Assembly (NCBI GenBank): GCA_007127165.1
Contig: SKZV01000320.1
Coordinates: 1 to 39,417, forward strand
Reading direction: 5' to 3'
Source of the DNA: Rhodovibrio sp.
GTDB lineage: Bacteria > Pseudomonadota > Alphaproteobacteria > Kiloniellales > Rhodovibrionaceae
DNA length: 39,417 bases
This document shows, one piece after another, positions 17,025 through 26,970 of this stretch. Position 1 is the first letter of the stretch. Each line of letters starts with the position of its first letter. Both the position numbers and the translations under genes were made by a program. The notes under the pieces are model-generated. The model worked only from the letters and a program-made list of their open reading frames with translations. It had not been told where the DNA came from and ran no database searches.

Positions 17025-17130
17025 AGCATTTTCAGGCGAAGTGGATACCGGTTCGCCGCCAGAAAATGCATAAACACAATAAGCTAGAGCCTATTCCGTG
17101 AACCTGTTTGAACGGAATGGGCTCTAGAGC
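17021..17130 (+). repeat. Mosaic palindromic repeat, copy 1 (RIME-like)
   Basis: The first 49 bases match 28932-28980 with three differences. They fold into gcatttt/aaaatgc outer arms and an ggcgaa/ttcgcc inner stem. A second module has arms at 17084-17099 and 17112-17127 (ctagagc... / ...gctctag) that pair over 16 positions with one G-T wobble. Short intergenic mosaic repeats with this layout are known from Rhizobiales (RIME elements). The first bases provide the TAG stop of the cyclophilin gene. No T-run follows, so terminator function is doubtful. Confidence 0.8.
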
Positions 17131-17140
17131 GCGGTGATTT

Positions 17141-17303
17141 CAAGCCTCTTCGGCTTGCAATCCGAATCGCCTCGCAAAACGAACACCTAGAGCGGGATGG
17201 CTTATCCTCGAATCGCCATCCCGCTCTCGGTCAGCTTTGCGGCAGACTCCAGCCGAATAAAAAAATCAGGGCGGGTTGCTTGTTTAAAACGAGCAGCCCG
17301 CTC
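17141..17303. repeat. Cluster of three further palindromes in the gene-free stretch 17025-17410
   Basis: Three hairpins follow copy 1: caagcc/ggcttg (17141-17157, five-base loop); a perfect 12-bp repeat gagcgggatggc/gccatcccgctc (17190-17201 and 17215-17226); and a 15-position stem with three G-T wobbles (17269-17283 with 17289-17303, five-base ttaaa loop). The second is preceded by ctagagc-like sequence as in the mosaic repeat, so it is probably another module of the same family. The remaining bases up to 17410 show no coding signal. Confidence 0.65.
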
Positions 17304-17410
17304 TATGCATGTTTAGGGACCCTCCTACAGCGGCGAATATGGCAGATACACTTTCAGCCACTTCGCATTTTTTGACGTCCTAACCGGGATCAGGCCGGAT
17401 CCAGCCATGC

Positions 17411-17602
17411 TCAGTCGCCCCAGAGTACAAACGGCTCCGCCAAGCTTTCAAGGACATCGGCACCACTGTCGCAGGCCGCGGCAGCCTCGGGGTCTTGTGC
17501 TGACAATTGCTCAGCCAGCGCCCTCAATCGAACGGCTTTCCGCGCAAACTCTGCTTCGTGGCTCTCGGGCATCCCCGAGGGATCGGCGGGTGAAATATGC
17601 AT
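17411..17602 (-). CDS. Small hypothetical protein, 63 residues
   Basis: Not recognised. The minus-strand frame gives a soluble, probably helical, acidic protein: a short Pro/Ser/His-rich start (MHISPADPSGMPESHEAEF) followed by an amphipathic Ala/Leu/Glu-rich stretch (KAVRLRALAEQL, then DVLESLAEPFVLW). I chose the ATG at 17602, with a GGGATGGGG stretch just upstream; an ATG at 17611 adds three residues. It lies 219 bases downstream of alaS on the same strand and ends beside the palindrome cluster. Codon use looks like that of its neighbours. It could be spurious. Confidence 0.4.
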   Translation of the reverse strand: MHISPADPSGMPESHEAEFARKAVRLRALAEQLSAQDPEAAAACDSGADVLESLAEPFVLWGD

Positions 17603-17821
17603 GAACCCCATCCCTGCTAACAACGTTAATCGATACTCAAGTCTCCAACAGTGATTACGAGGCAAATGTCATATATCTGTCAAGGACCCAGCAGGGATCG
17701 ACAGTAGCAATACCACGAATGTCCCAGAATTCTTCTGAGTTTCTAGTCAATATTAACCATCACCCCAAGTCTCGTTCGATTTACTTTTCCCTTAACCTTA
17801 CTTCTAAAAGTCAAAACTAGA

Positions 17822-20479
17822 TTAGGCGGCAACGTTTTCCGCCAGCGCAGTACCAATCGCCTCGACGGCCGCTTCTCCGGCGTCGGCGTTGGGACCGCCA
17901 GCCTGAGCCATATCGGGGCGACCGCCGCCACCCTTGCCGCCAAGCGCTCCCGCGCCAATGCGAACCAGATCCACCGCGGAGATGCGAGTGGTGAGGTCGT
18001 CGGTGACCCCGACGACAAGCGAAGCCTTGCCATCCGCCCCGCTTACAATGGCAACCACGCCGGAGCCCAGCGACTTCTTCATCTCGTCGGCCATCGGCTT
18101 CAATTCCTTGGCCGGGACATCGCTGACGACCCGGCTCGCGAATTGAACGCCACCAAACTCGCGGACGCTCGCGCCTTCCCCCGCACCTCCGGATGCCAAC
18201 TTCTTCCGGGTCTCCGCCAGTTCGCGTTCCAAACGCTTACGGTCCTCCAGCAATTGGCCCAAGCGTTCGTTGAGGGCGCCAGGGGTCGTGCGCAGCGTCG
18301 TGGCCGCCTGCTTCAGAGTCGCTTCTTCTGAACGCACGAAATCTTCGGCCGCCACATGCGCCACCGCTTCGATACGGCGCACTCCGGCTGCCAGTCCTTC
18401 CTCCTTCAAAATCTTGAAGAAGCCGATGTCACCGGTGCGTCCGACATGGGTGCCGCCGCAAAGCTCAATGGAATAGGGCTTGTTCGCACCAGGCTCTACG
18501 CTGCCCATGGAGATCACCCGCACCTCGTCGCCGTACTTCTCGCCGAAGAGCGCCAGGGCACCGGCCTCGATCGCTTCGTCCTTGGTCATGAGGCGTGTCG
18601 CGACCGCCGTGTTCTCGCGTATCCGCGCGTTCACCTCGACCTCGACCGCCTGCATATCCGCCTCTGCGATCGGCGTCGGCTGGCTGACGTCAAAGCGCAG
18701 GCGGTCGGGAGCGACGCGCGAACCCTTCTGTGTCACGTGTTCACCCAGACGGCGGCGAAGCGCCTCGTGCAGCAGGTGGGTCGCGGAGTGGTGCGCGCGC
18801 AAGCGGCTCCGGCGCTCCGCATCGATCTCCAGGTTGACGCTGTCGCCGACATTCAACGCGCCCTCTTCGAGGCGCAGACGATGGACGTGTAGGTCGCCGA
18901 CCTTCTTCTGGGTATCCTCGATCACTCCGCGCCCGCTTTGTCCGGCGAGCGTTCCGGTGTCGCCGATCTGGCCGCCGGACTCGCCGTAGAAGGGCGTCTG
19001 GCTGAACACGACCTCGACCTCGTCGCCAGCTTGCGCGCTCTGCACCTCCTGCCCCTGTTTTACGATCGCCAGGACGTACGCTTCGGCGCTGTCATGGTCG
19101 TAGCCGAGGAACTCGGTCGCACCCAGGCGGTCGCGCAGATCGAACCAAATCTGTTCCCAGGCAGCCTCGCCGGACCCTGCCCAGGCGCCGCGCGCCGCCG
19201 CCCTCTGGCGCTCCATGGCCGCCTCGAAGCCCGCTTCGTCGAGCCCGAGGCCATGGCCGCGCAAGATGTCCCGCGTCAGGTCCAGCGGGAAACCGAAGGT
19301 GTCGTAAAGCTTGAAAGCGACTTCACCGGGAAGCGTTCCCTTGTCCGGCAGTTTTGCGGTTTCCTCCTCAAGGATCTTCAGGCCGCGGTCGAGCGTCGCC
19401 TGGAAGCGGGATTCCTCCAGCTTCAGCGTCTCGGTCACCAGGGCTTCGGCGCGGCGCAGTTCGGTGAAGTGACTGCCCATCTCGGCCACAAGCTCCGGCA
19501 CCATGCGCCAGATCATCGGCTCGCGCACACCGAGCTTGTGCACATGGCGCATGGCGCGCCGCATGATCCGCCGCAGCACGTAGCCCCGGCCCTCGTTCGA
19601 CGGCATCACGCCGTCGGCGATCAGGAACGCGGTCGCGCGCAGATGGTCGGAAATGACTTTGTGCGATGCACGATGCTCACCGTCCGGATCGACGCCCGAC
19701 AACTCGGCCGAAGCGAGCATCAAGCGGCGCATCATGTCGATGTCGTAGTTGTCGTGCTTACCCTGGAGCACCGCCGCAATCCGCTCGAGTCCCATGCCGG
19801 TATCGATCGACGGGCGCGGCAAGTCCACGCGCTTGCCAGGCTCGGGCTGGTCGTACTGCATGAAGACCAAATTCCAGACTTCGATGAAGCGGTCGCCATC
19901 CTCGTCCGGACTCCCCGGCGGCCCACCGGCGAGCTTTGGCCCGTGGTCGAAGAAAATTTCCGAGCAGGGACCGCACGGGCCGGTATCGCCCATGGCCCAA
20001 AAGTTATCGGAGGTGGCGATCCGAATAATTCGGTCGTCCGGCAGACCGGCGATCTTCTTCCAGAGGTTATAAGCCTCGTCATCCTCGGCATAGACGGTCG
20101 CGAGCAGGCGATCCGCAGGCAAGCCGTATTCCTTGGTTATAAGCTGCCACGACAGTTCGATCGCACGTTCTTTGAAGTAGTCGCCAAAGGAGAAGTTCCC
20201 CAGCATCTCGAAGAACGTATGATGGCGGGCGGTATAACCGACATTTTCCAGGTCGTTGTGTTTCCCGCCCGCGCGCACGCACTTCTGCGAGGTCACCGCA
20301 CGGTTGTAGGGGCGATGCTCATGTCCGGTGAATACGTTCTTGAACTGCACCATACCAGCGTTGGTGAACAGCAGCGTCGGATCGTTGCGCGGCACCAGCG
20401 GCGACGACTCCACCACCTCGTGGTCGTGGCGGCGAAAGAAGTCGAGGAATTGGCCGCGGATTTCGTTCGTGCTGCTCAT
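17822..20479 (-). CDS. alaS: Alanyl-tRNA synthetase
   Basis: AlaRS charges tRNA-Ala and hydrolyses mischarged Ser/Gly. The 885-residue protein is full length. The class II catalytic domain opens with [17 protein letters not shown], then [20 protein letters not shown] and the [18 protein letters not shown] segment. The editing domain carries the zinc-binding [13 protein letters not shown] near residue 561 and [15 protein letters not shown] near 670. The C-terminal part has a coiled coil ([18 protein letters not shown]) and the glycine-rich C-Ala domain ([17 protein letters not shown]). ATG ([11 protein letters not shown]) is preceded by AAGGA. It follows recA in the same direction after a 336-base gap that contains a likely promoter. 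Confidence 0.98.
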   Translation of the reverse strand: MSSTNEIRGQFLDFFRRHDHEVVESSPLVPRNDPTLLFTNAGMVQFKNVFTGHEHRPYNRAVTSQKCVRAGGKHNDLENVGYTARHHTFFEMLGNFSFGDYFKERAIELSWQLITKEYGLPADRLLATVYAEDDEAYNLWKKIAGLPDDRIIRIATSDNFWAMGDTGPCGPCSEIFFDHGPKLAGGPPGSPDEDGDRFIEVWNLVFMQYDQPEPGKRVDLPRPSIDTGMGLERIAAVLQGKHDNYDIDMMRRLMLASAELSGVDPDGEHRASHKVISDHLRATAFLIADGVMPSNEGRGYVLRRIMRRAMRHVHKLGVREPMIWRMVPELVAEMGSHFTELRRAEALVTETLKLEESRFQATLDRGLKILEEETAKLPDKGTLPGEVAFKLYDTFGFPLDLTRDILRGHGLGLDEAGFEAAMERQRAAARGAWAGSGEAAWEQIWFDLRDRLGATEFLGYDHDSAEAYVLAIVKQGQEVQSAQAGDEVEVVFSQTPFYGESGGQIGDTGTLAGQSGRGVIEDTQKKVGDLHVHRLRLEEGALNVGDSVNLEIDAERRSRLRAHHSATHLLHEALRRRLGEHVTQKGSRVAPDRLRFDVSQPTPIAEADMQAVEVEVNARIRENTAVATRLMTKDEAIEAGALALFGEKYGDEVRVISMGSVEPGANKPYSIELCGGTHVGRTGDIGFFKILKEEGLAAGVRRIEAVAHVAAEDFVRSEEATLKQAATTLRTTPGALNERLGQLLEDRKRLERELAETRKKLASGGAGEGASVREFGGVQFASRVVSDVPAKELKPMADEMKKSLGSGVVAIVSGADGKASLVVGVTDDLTTRISAVDLVRIGAGALGGKGGGGRPDMAQAGGPNADAGEAAVEAIGTALAENVAA

Positions 20480-20815
20480 GACTGGTCCTTAACACCGTTC
20501 AGCCTACCGCCTTCCGAGCCCGTTCAATGACGCTCATAAGGCTCGCTTTCGGGTATTTAGACACAAGCATTAGCTCTGTCTACCCGCCCGCGCCTCGCCC
20601 GCGCCGCGCATGGGCGCCTCAGGCGTTTTCGCCACGACGCTCACCGCTCGCGGCCCAGGCACGCCATAGAAGAAGTAGCGGAAACCGCAGCCTCGCTCTC
20701 CAGGACCCTCGCGATCCAGGACATGGTCACGCACGTCAGGCTCGCCAATCGCCCGCGGACTAATCAGGCTTCCTCGTTCTCCGGCCGCCTATTCAGGCTG
20801 GTTGGTTCTGGCCGC
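20480..20815. other. 336-base gene-free stretch between recA and alaS
   Basis: It holds the probable alaS promoter near the alaS side and a short repeated copy of the recA 3' end near the recA side. The middle, about 20590-20755, shows no feature I recognise; a plus-strand open frame at 20527-20763 is arginine/proline-rich and lacks a ribosome site. Confidence 0.6.
20554..20582 (-). promoter_or_regulatory. Candidate alaS promoter
   Basis: On the minus strand TAGACA (20577-20582) and TAAATA (20554-20559) are separated by 17 bases and lie about 75 bases upstream of the alaS ATG. This is the best sigma-70-like pair in the gap. Confidence 0.4.
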
Positions 20816-20826
20816 CTATTCAGGCT
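20759..20826 (-). repeat. Short tandem duplication of the recA 3' end
   Basis: The 17 bases ggccgcctattcaggct occur at 20810-20826, where they include the recA stop codon, and again exactly at 20783-20799, 27 bases away. A degraded third copy (ctaatcaggct) ends at 20770. On the minus strand each full copy contains a GCCT-GAAT-AGGC mini-hairpin. Confidence 0.7.
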
Positions 20827-21898
20827 CGGAGGTCTCCTCGCCGCTGTCGGGGCCTTCCAACATGTTTGAGGCGACCAAACCGGCGTTCTCGCGGATTTGC
20901 GCTTCGATCTTTCCGGCGAACTCCGGGTTGTCCTTCAGAAACCGCTTGGCGTTTTCGCGGCCCTGACCGATTCGCTGGCCACCGGAGGAGAACCATGCGC
21001 CAGCCTTGTCGACGATCCCCGCAGAAATCCCAAGGTCGATCAACTCGCCGGTCTTGGAAATGCCCTCGCCGTACATAATGTCGAACTCCACCGTACGGAA
21101 CGGCGGGGCCATCTTGTTCTTGACGACCTTGACCTTGGTCTGGTTGCCCGACACCGTTTCGCGATCCTTGATCGATCCGATGCGGCGAATGTCCAGGCGC
21201 ACGGAGCTGTAAAACTTCAGCGCGTTGCCGCCGGTAGTGGTTTCAGGGCTGCCGAACATCACGCCGATCTTCATTCGAAGCTGATTGATGAAAATCACCA
21301 TCGTATGAGACCGCGAAATCGAGCCAGTGAGCTTGCGGAGCGCCTGACTCATCAGCCGCGCCTGCAGGCCGGGCTGGGAGTCGCCCATCTCGCCTTCCAA
21401 CTCCGCGCGCGGCACCAAGGCCGCAACCGAGTCGATCACGAGCACGTCGACGGCCCCGGAGCGAACCAGGGTATCGGCGATCTCCAGCGCCTGCTCCCCC
21501 GCGTCGGGCTGCGAAATCAGCAACTCTTCGACGTTGCAGCCGAGCTTCTTGGCATAGCCGGGATCGAGCGCGTGCTCAGCGTCGACAAAGGCGCAGGTGC
21601 CGCCGGACTTCTGAGCCTCGGCGATGACATGGAGCGCCAGAGTCGTCTTGCCGGAGGATTCCGGGCCATAGATCTCGACGACCCGCCCGCGCGGCAGCCC
21701 GCCGATTCCCAGCGCGATATCGAGTCCGAGCGACCCCGTGGATACCACCTCGACCTCTGCGACGCTTTGTTCGCCCAGGCGCATGATGGAGCCCTTGCCG
21801 AAGGCCCGCTCAATTTGTCCAAGCGCCGCGTCCAACGCTTTGCCCTTGTCCGGTGTTTTGTTCTTGTCCGCCAAGCTGAAAACATTCTGCTGTGTCAT
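20816..21898 (-). CDS. recA: Recombinase RecA
   Basis: RecA forms filaments on single-stranded DNA, drives strand exchange and triggers LexA self-cleavage. The 360-residue protein has Walker [10 protein letters not shown] at residues 78-86, the [20 protein letters not shown] segment with Walker B, loop L1 around [19 protein letters not shown] and the [13 protein letters not shown] motif before loop L2 ([17 protein letters not shown]). The C-terminus is short and acidic ([13 protein letters not shown]). I chose the ATG at 21898 ([12 protein letters not shown]), preceded by AAGGGG; the frame extends to 21940 without conservation. A promoter with one LexA half-site lies in the 165-base gap after cckA. 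The last bases of the gene are duplicated downstream. Confidence 0.98.
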   Translation of the reverse strand: MTQQNVFSLADKNKTPDKGKALDAALGQIERAFGKGSIMRLGEQSVAEVEVVSTGSLGLDIALGIGGLPRGRVVEIYGPESSGKTTLALHVIAEAQKSGGTCAFVDAEHALDPGYAKKLGCNVEELLISQPDAGEQALEIADTLVRSGAVDVLVIDSVAALVPRAELEGEMGDSQPGLQARLMSQALRKLTGSISRSHTMVIFINQLRMKIGVMFGSPETTTGGNALKFYSSVRLDIRRIGSIKDRETVSGNQTKVKVVKNKMAPPFRTVEFDIMYGEGISKTGELIDLGISAGIVDKAGAWFSSGGQRIGQGRENAKRFLKDNPEFAGKIEAQIRENAGLVASNMLEGPDSGEETSEPE

Positions 21899-21969
21899 GG
21901 AAAGTCGCCCCTTATCCCACAAGCGATCCCGGTGCCGCAACGCATGTCTTGCAGGATCGCGCCTGAGAT

Positions 21970-21998
21970 TTTGTACCGCCTATGTTCTCTTTGTGCAA
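21970..21998 (-). promoter_or_regulatory. recA promoter with candidate degenerate LexA operator
   Basis: On the minus strand TTGCAC (21993-21998) and TACAAA (21970-21975) are separated by 17 bases, a good vegetative promoter. Within the spacer a plus-strand GTTC (21984-21987) is followed after seven bases by GCAA, so only one half of the alphaproteobacterial LexA box GTTC-N7-GTTC is intact. The promoter is likely; the operator is tentative. Confidence 0.5.
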
Positions 21999-22063
21999 GG
22001 CGCTTTCGATCAAAACAGGAACACGGGCGCGCGACTCGCCATCTTCCGGCTCTATCGCCGGAC

Positions 22064-24640
22064 TTATGATTCGGAGCCGCGCGGCAGATCGGTTTCCGCC
22101 TCGACCGGGACGCCTTCGTAGAGGACCTCTTTGACGATTCCCGCCAACTGCTTGAGGCTGAACGGTTTCGGCAGGAAGTGAATGTTCGCGTCGGCGTCGA
22201 GATGCTGCCGGAAGGCGCTTTCTGCATAGCCCGAGATGAAAATCACCTTCAGGTCGGGCCGCGTTTCCCGGATTCGCCCGACCAGAGCGGGGCCGTCGAG
22301 TTGCGGCATCACCACGTCGGTAATCAGCAAATCCACCTGCTCGTCGTTCGCGTCCAAAAGGTCCAGGGCCTGCTCTCCGGAGCTTGCTTCGAGCACGCGA
22401 TAGCCCTTCTTCCGCAACGCCCGTGAGGAGAAGGCCCGCACCGCCTCCTCGTCCTCGACCAACAGTAAGGTGCCGATTCCCGTAAGGTCGCGGGCATGCT
22501 GTGGATCGGGATCGCGCTGCGCAGCCTCTTCCGCCGCTTCCTGATGGCGCGGCAGGTAAATCCGGAAAGTCGTTCCCGCGCCGACCGCGCTGTCGACAAG
22601 AATAAAGCCGCCCGTCTGCTTGACGATTCCATAGACGGTCGAAAGCCCCAGTCCAGTACCTGCCCCGATGTCCTTGGTGGAAAAGAACGGCTCGAATATC
22701 CGATCCAGATGCTCTTTTGGGATTCCGCAACCACTGTCCGCCACCTGGATCAGAGCGTATTCCCCCGGCGGCACCACCTCGCCTTCGTGCTTGACCGGCC
22801 GGTCGAGCCGAACGTTTTCCGTCGTGATCGCGAGCTTGCCGCCCTTATCCGCCATCGCGTCGCGGGCGTTGACGGCCAAGTTGATGATCACCTGTTCAAG
22901 TTGCCCCTGATCGACCTTGACCGGGTAAAGATCCCGCCCGTGGGAGATTTGAAGCTCGATAGTCTCGCCGATTAGGCGGCGCAGGAGATGCATCAACTCG
23001 GGCAGCACATCGGTGACCGAAAGCACGGTCGGCCGTAGCGTCTGTTGCCGCGAGAACGCCAACAACTGACGGACGAGGTTGGCGGCACGGTTCGCATTCT
23101 GCTTCACTTGCATCAAATCCGCGAAGGATTGATCGCCCGGCCGGTGACGCAACAGCAGAAGATCGCAAAAGCCGATAATCGCCGTCAGGAGATTATTGAA
23201 ATCATGTGCAATACCTCCGGCAAGCTGCCCGACCGCCTGCATCTTCTGCGACTGGGTGAACTGCTCCTCCAGGTTTTTCTGTTCGGTCGTGTCGATCAGA
23301 TGGACCACGTGCCCTGCATGCCCGTCGCCGTCGTCCAGCGCTGTCGCCACCATCGTGAACACAGTTTCGCCGTCCCGCGAACGGACTTCCGGCGGCGAGA
23401 TCGATTCTCCCGCGTCGGCGCTGTTGAGCGCCGTGGTGACGGCGGAGCGGTCGGTGGCGCGCACTAGATCGACAAAGGATCGCCCCGCAAGCCTCTGCCG
23501 CGCCTCACCGAGCAAGCGTCCGAACGCCGGATTGCATTCGTTAACCCTGCCGCGGCCGTCAAGCAGCGCGATTCCGATCGGCGCCTCCTCGAAGAAGCGG
23601 CGAAACCGGCGTTCAGAACGCTCCAACGCGTCCGCCACCGCGCGCTCCCGCGTGAGGTTCCGGACCACCGAACGAGTCGCGGCGGTGCCTTCGGTTTCCC
23701 CGCTCACCAGCTCCTGCGTCACATGCGCCTGGAAGCGGCGGCCGCCCGGCCCGACGAAGGTGACCTCGCCGTGCACCGCTTCCCCGTCGGCCGACGTTCC
23801 GGACAACTCCGGCCGAATCGGAAGCGGCAGACGGGTCGAATTCGCCCCCGCGGTCCCTGCTCCCGAGCCCTCTCCGGTTGTGACATCCGGATTTGCCGTT
23901 ACCGGCGCCGTCACCTCCTGAACCGTCCGGGCGCCATCGGCGAGTCGGTCCGGGGAGGTGCCGAGCCAGCTTGCCATTGTGGGGTTGGCAAAGAGGAATC
24001 GCCCCTCCTCGTCCACCGAATAGAAGCCGATCGGCGCGTGCTCCAACAAGCCGATGAAGCGCTCATGCTCGGCCTTGCCAGCCTGTTCAAGCCGGCGCTG
24101 GGCCGTAATGTCTTTGGCCAACCAGTAAACGGCTCCCGCATAGCCGGGAATCGGCCCTGAGTGAACCGCGAGCTGGATAGTGCCAGCCTCCGGCGCGGCG
24201 ATCTCCACCTCAACCTCGCCATGTTCACCGGCGGCGGAGCGTTCCGCCAGGTTGATCAGGGCCTCGCGTTGCTCCTCGCTTCCGGCAAGCTTGAACAGAG
24301 CGCTGGCCATGCTTTCCGATGCTTCGGGAAAGTAGCTCTGGAAGGCCGCGTTACTGTAAAGGGGGCGGCCAGTACGTTCCACCGCTTGATAGGGGTCCTC
24401 GACGGCTGCAAGGGCCCCCTGAAACAGCCGAAGATCTCTTCGCGTCCGTCCGACCAGAACGGCCAGAAAAAGCGCAACGGAGACAAGAAACACCACCAGA
24501 AGCCACGGTGCGATCAACTCGATATTGTCTTGAAATGTGTCCGCCTGCGCCGGAAGCGCAACGAGCGCCGTCGTCGCGCCGAGGCCTGTCCCGGCAGCCA
24601 TGCGCGCGGATACTCTTGTTCTTGCTAAACGCCTCGACAT
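22064..24640 (-). CDS. cckA: Cell-cycle hybrid histidine kinase/phosphatase CckA
   Basis: CckA feeds phosphate through ChpT to CtrA and CpdR, controlling the alphaproteobacterial cell cycle and motility. The 858-residue protein has a signal-like or first helix near residues 15-33 (ALVALPAQA), a membrane helix at about 42-64, PAS regions at about 75-180, 190-330 and 340-455, then HisKA with His479 in [15 protein letters not shown], a HATPase domain ([44 protein letters not shown]) and a C-terminal receiver with Asp775 in [16 protein letters not shown]. The HDFNNLL box and fused receiver are typical of CckA. An Ala/Gly/Thr-rich insert near residues 245-275 interrupts the second PAS region. It follows flhB by 94 bases in the same direction, so it may share the flagellar transcript. 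Confidence 0.92.
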   Translation of the reverse strand: MSRRLARTRVSARMAAGTGLGATTALVALPAQADTFQDNIELIAPWLLVVFLVSVALFLAVLVGRTRRDLRLFQGALAAVEDPYQAVERTGRPLYSNAAFQSYFPEASESMASALFKLAGSEEQREALINLAERSAAGEHGEVEVEIAAPEAGTIQLAVHSGPIPGYAGAVYWLAKDITAQRRLEQAGKAEHERFIGLLEHAPIGFYSVDEEGRFLFANPTMASWLGTSPDRLADGARTVQEVTAPVTANPDVTTGEGSGAGTAGANSTRLPLPIRPELSGTSADGEAVHGEVTFVGPGGRRFQAHVTQELVSGETEGTAATRSVVRNLTRERAVADALERSERRFRRFFEEAPIGIALLDGRGRVNECNPAFGRLLGEARQRLAGRSFVDLVRATDRSAVTTALNSADAGESISPPEVRSRDGETVFTMVATALDDGDGHAGHVVHLIDTTEQKNLEEQFTQSQKMQAVGQLAGGIAHDFNNLLTAIIGFCDLLLLRHRPGDQSFADLMQVKQNANRAANLVRQLLAFSRQQTLRPTVLSVTDVLPELMHLLRRLIGETIELQISHGRDLYPVKVDQGQLEQVIINLAVNARDAMADKGGKLAITTENVRLDRPVKHEGEVVPPGEYALIQVADSGCGIPKEHLDRIFEPFFSTKDIGAGTGLGLSTVYGIVKQTGGFILVDSAVGAGTTFRIYLPRHQEAAEEAAQRDPDPQHARDLTGIGTLLLVEDEEAVRAFSSRALRKKGYRVLEASSGEQALDLLDANDEQVDLLITDVVMPQLDGPALVGRIRETRPDLKVIFISGYAESAFRQHLDADANIHFLPKPFSLKQLAGIVKEVLYEGVPVEAETDLPRGSES

Positions 24641-24734
24641 GCCCCTGCTCGATCACAATGCCTTGCGGCCTACACGCGCGGCTAAGCGGTGAGCATAACC
24701 TGTTGCGCTCGTTTTTCGAGTCCGCTGAACATCT

Positions 24735-25847
24735 CTAGCGTCGCCGACCCTTCATCGTTTCCGGCAGACGGGCCGTGATCGGCGCGTTCTTCTTCAAGCG
24801 CATGACATACCCGATGATCTCCGCGACGGCCTTATAATGGTCTGGCGGGACCTCCTGCTCGATCTCGACACCCGAATAAAGCGCACGGGCTAATGGCGGG
24901 TTCTGAACGACCGGGATATCGTTCTCTTCCGCCACCTCCCGGATGCGTGCAGCGACTTTGTCAACGCCCTTCGCGATCAGCTTCGGCGCCGCCATTTCAC
25001 CATGCTGGTACACCAGCGCAACGGCGTAGTGCGTGGGGTTCGTAACCACAACATCCGCCTTCGGCACTTCCGCCATCATTCGTTTTCGCGACTTCTCCAT
25101 GCGCAATTGGCGCAGGCGCTGCTTTATCTGAGGATCGCCTTCGCTTTGCTTATGCTCGTCCTTGATATCCTGCCGGGACATCATCTGTTCTTCGTTGTGC
25201 TTGTATTTCTGAAAGGCGAAATCGAAGAACGCGATGACGGTCATGACCGCCAGAACGCCGCCGACGACCTTCAAGGCCAGCGAGCGCAGCAGATCCAGCA
25301 TTTCGACGAAGGTCAACTCGACGAGATTGGGCACCATCTCGCGCTGCGGCCAAACCAGGAGAAAGATCACCAGCGCGACGATGGAAAGCTTGGAGATGCC
25401 CTTTGCAAACTCGACCAGCGAGCGGGCCGAAAACAGGCGTTTAAAGCCTTTGAACAGGGAAATCTTTTCCAGTTTCGGCTTCATCTGTTCGGCGGTGACG
25501 AGAAAGCCGGTCTGCAGGAAAGTCGCCGCCAAGGCCGCGACGATCGTCAAAATGAACGGGATCAGCATGACACTGCCGACACCGAGCGCGGTGCGCCTCA
25601 TGATGTCGCCGTAGCCTTGCGGAGTGTTCGGAAGCTCGTGCACATTTTCGATGAGGGGCCGGAGAACACCGGCAATCTCGGACAGCATGTATTCGGCGAA
25701 GATGGCAAGAACGAGAGCAAAGGCAAGAATGATGAACCAGTGATTGATTTCCTGGGACTTCGCGATCTGACCTTTTTGGCGGGAGTCTTCGAGCTTTTTC
25801 TGGGTCGGCTGCTCTGTTTTCTGGCTCTTGTCCTGCTGCTCAGACAT
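24735..25847 (-). CDS. flhB: Flagellar type III export switch protein FlhB
   Basis: FlhB sits in the inner membrane at the export gate and switches substrate specificity from rod/hook to filament proteins. The 370-residue protein has the basic N-terminus (KTEQPTQKKLEDSRQKGQI), four membrane helices between about residues 36 and 210, a charged linker (KYKHNEEQMMSRQDIKDEHK), and the autocleavage motif NPTHY at residues 270-274 in the cytosolic domain. The cleavage Asn and Pro are intact, so the switch should work. It is six bases from fliR and is the last flagellar gene of the flgB-flgC-fliE-fliQ-fliR-flhB run. Confidence 0.97.
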   Translation of the reverse strand: MSEQQDKSQKTEQPTQKKLEDSRQKGQIAKSQEINHWFIILAFALVLAIFAEYMLSEIAGVLRPLIENVHELPNTPQGYGDIMRRTALGVGSVMLIPFILTIVAALAATFLQTGFLVTAEQMKPKLEKISLFKGFKRLFSARSLVEFAKGISKLSIVALVIFLLVWPQREMVPNLVELTFVEMLDLLRSLALKVVGGVLAVMTVIAFFDFAFQKYKHNEEQMMSRQDIKDEHKQSEGDPQIKQRLRQLRMEKSRKRMMAEVPKADVVVTNPTHYAVALVYQHGEMAAPKLIAKGVDKVAARIREVAEENDIPVVQNPPLARALYSGVEIEQEVPPDHYKAVAEIIGYVMRLKKNAPITARLPETMKGRRR

Positions 25848-25853
25848 AACGCT

Positions 25854-26615
25854 TCAGCCCGAGGTGAACGATAGAAGCGTGTCCTCGAACACCCCGAGGA
25901 ACCAACCGAGCATGACGGGCAGCGAGATTGCGAACATTGCAAATCCCAAATAAAGCTGCAAAGGCATGACCACGAAGAAAATCTGCACTTGCGGCATGAG
26001 CCGGGCCAAAAGCCCCACGCCGAGGTAAAACAGCAGCCCGACCACAAGGAACGGCGTCGCCAGCTTGACGCCCAAGTGGAACGAATCCGCCGCGACCCGG
26101 CTGATCATCTGCGAGAAGTCGCCCACCGGCGGCAGATCGCCCGGCGGAAACAGAGCGTAGCTGTCGATGATCGCCGCCAAGATAAGATGATGCAGATCGA
26201 GCACGAAAATCAGCAGCAGCGCCGTGATGGAGAGAAACGAGCCTGCAATGGAGCCCTGTTGCTGTACGGCGGGATCATTTACCAGCGCGTTGGCGAGCGC
26301 GGACATATAGGCCAGGGCCATGCCTGCCGTGGTCAGCGCGCCCATGATCATGCGCGCCAGCGCGCCGAGGAACACGCCAACGAAGATCTCGCCCAGTATG
26401 AGGACGAAGAGAACCGCCGCTGAAGTGGGAAGAACCGGCAGGACAGGCAAAAGCACCGGACTTACGACAACCGAAATGACGAGCGCAAGGATGAGCCGGG
26501 ACCGCGCCGGTACGTAGGCTTCGCCAAAGCCGGGCATCAGCATCAGCGCGCCACCCACCCGCGCAAACACAAGAAGAACCGAAAACACCGTGGCGGGCAG
26601 GATCTCTTCCAACAT
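25854..26615 (-). CDS. fliR: Flagellar export gate protein FliR
   Basis: FliR is an integral membrane component of the flagellar export gate with FliP and FliQ. The 253-residue protein is strongly hydrophobic with about six membrane segments, starting TVFSVLLVFARVGGALMLMPG, the conserved N-terminal part, followed by FGEAYVPARSRLILALVISV, and ends in MLGWFLGVFEDTLLSF. Length is normal. It starts 11 bases after the fliQ stop and ends six bases before flhB, so the three are one operon. Confidence 0.96.
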   Translation of the reverse strand: MLEEILPATVFSVLLVFARVGGALMLMPGFGEAYVPARSRLILALVISVVVSPVLLPVLPVLPTSAAVLFVLILGEIFVGVFLGALARMIMGALTTAGMALAYMSALANALVNDPAVQQQGSIAGSFLSITALLLIFVLDLHHLILAAIIDSYALFPPGDLPPVGDFSQMISRVAADSFHLGVKLATPFLVVGLLFYLGVGLLARLMPQVQIFFVVMPLQLYLGFAMFAISLPVMLGWFLGVFEDTLLSFTSG

Positions 26616-26626
26616 CCCCTAATGCC

Positions 26627-26893
26627 CTAACCGAGCGACACGATGCGATCCGCCAGATCCTGCCCGTACGACACCATAACGTTGACCATGAAGGGCGCCA
26701 GCACGATGAGCGCGAAAATAATGGCGAAAATTTTCGGAACGAAGGACAGTGTCATCTCCTGCATCTGGGTCAACGCCTGGACCAGTGCAATCGACAGGCC
26801 GACCAGCAAGGCCACGAGCATAACGGGGCCGCCAACCTGCAGGACGACAAGCAGGGCTTCCCGCCCTGCCTCTACAACCTGTGCATCATTCAT
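26627..26893 (-). CDS. fliQ: Flagellar export gate protein FliQ
   Basis: FliQ is the small two-helix subunit of the export gate. The 88-residue protein has helices around residues 17-40 (LQVGGPVMLVALLVGLSIAL) and 50-74 (FVPKIFAIIFALIVLAPFMV), with the conserved VQALTQMQEMTLSFVPK between them. The size matches the family. It lies 77 bases downstream of fliE and 11 bases upstream of fliR. Confidence 0.96.
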   Translation of the reverse strand: MNDAQVVEAGREALLVVLQVGGPVMLVALLVGLSIALVQALTQMQEMTLSFVPKIFAIIFALIVLAPFMVNVMVSYGQDLADRIVSLG

Positions 26894-26970
26894 AGGAATC
26901 GGACCGCCGTGGCGTTGGTCGACTCTCCTTCGTCAGCAGACCTGCAACCGCATGCCGCCCCAAGAAGAGT

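Noticed and set aside
18938-20530. A 530-codon plus-strand open frame.
   Set aside because: It is antisense to alaS over almost its whole length and resembles no family.
20527-20763. A 78-codon plus-strand open frame between recA and alaS.
   Set aside because: Arg/Pro/Ala-rich, no ribosome site, and it crosses the probable alaS promoter.
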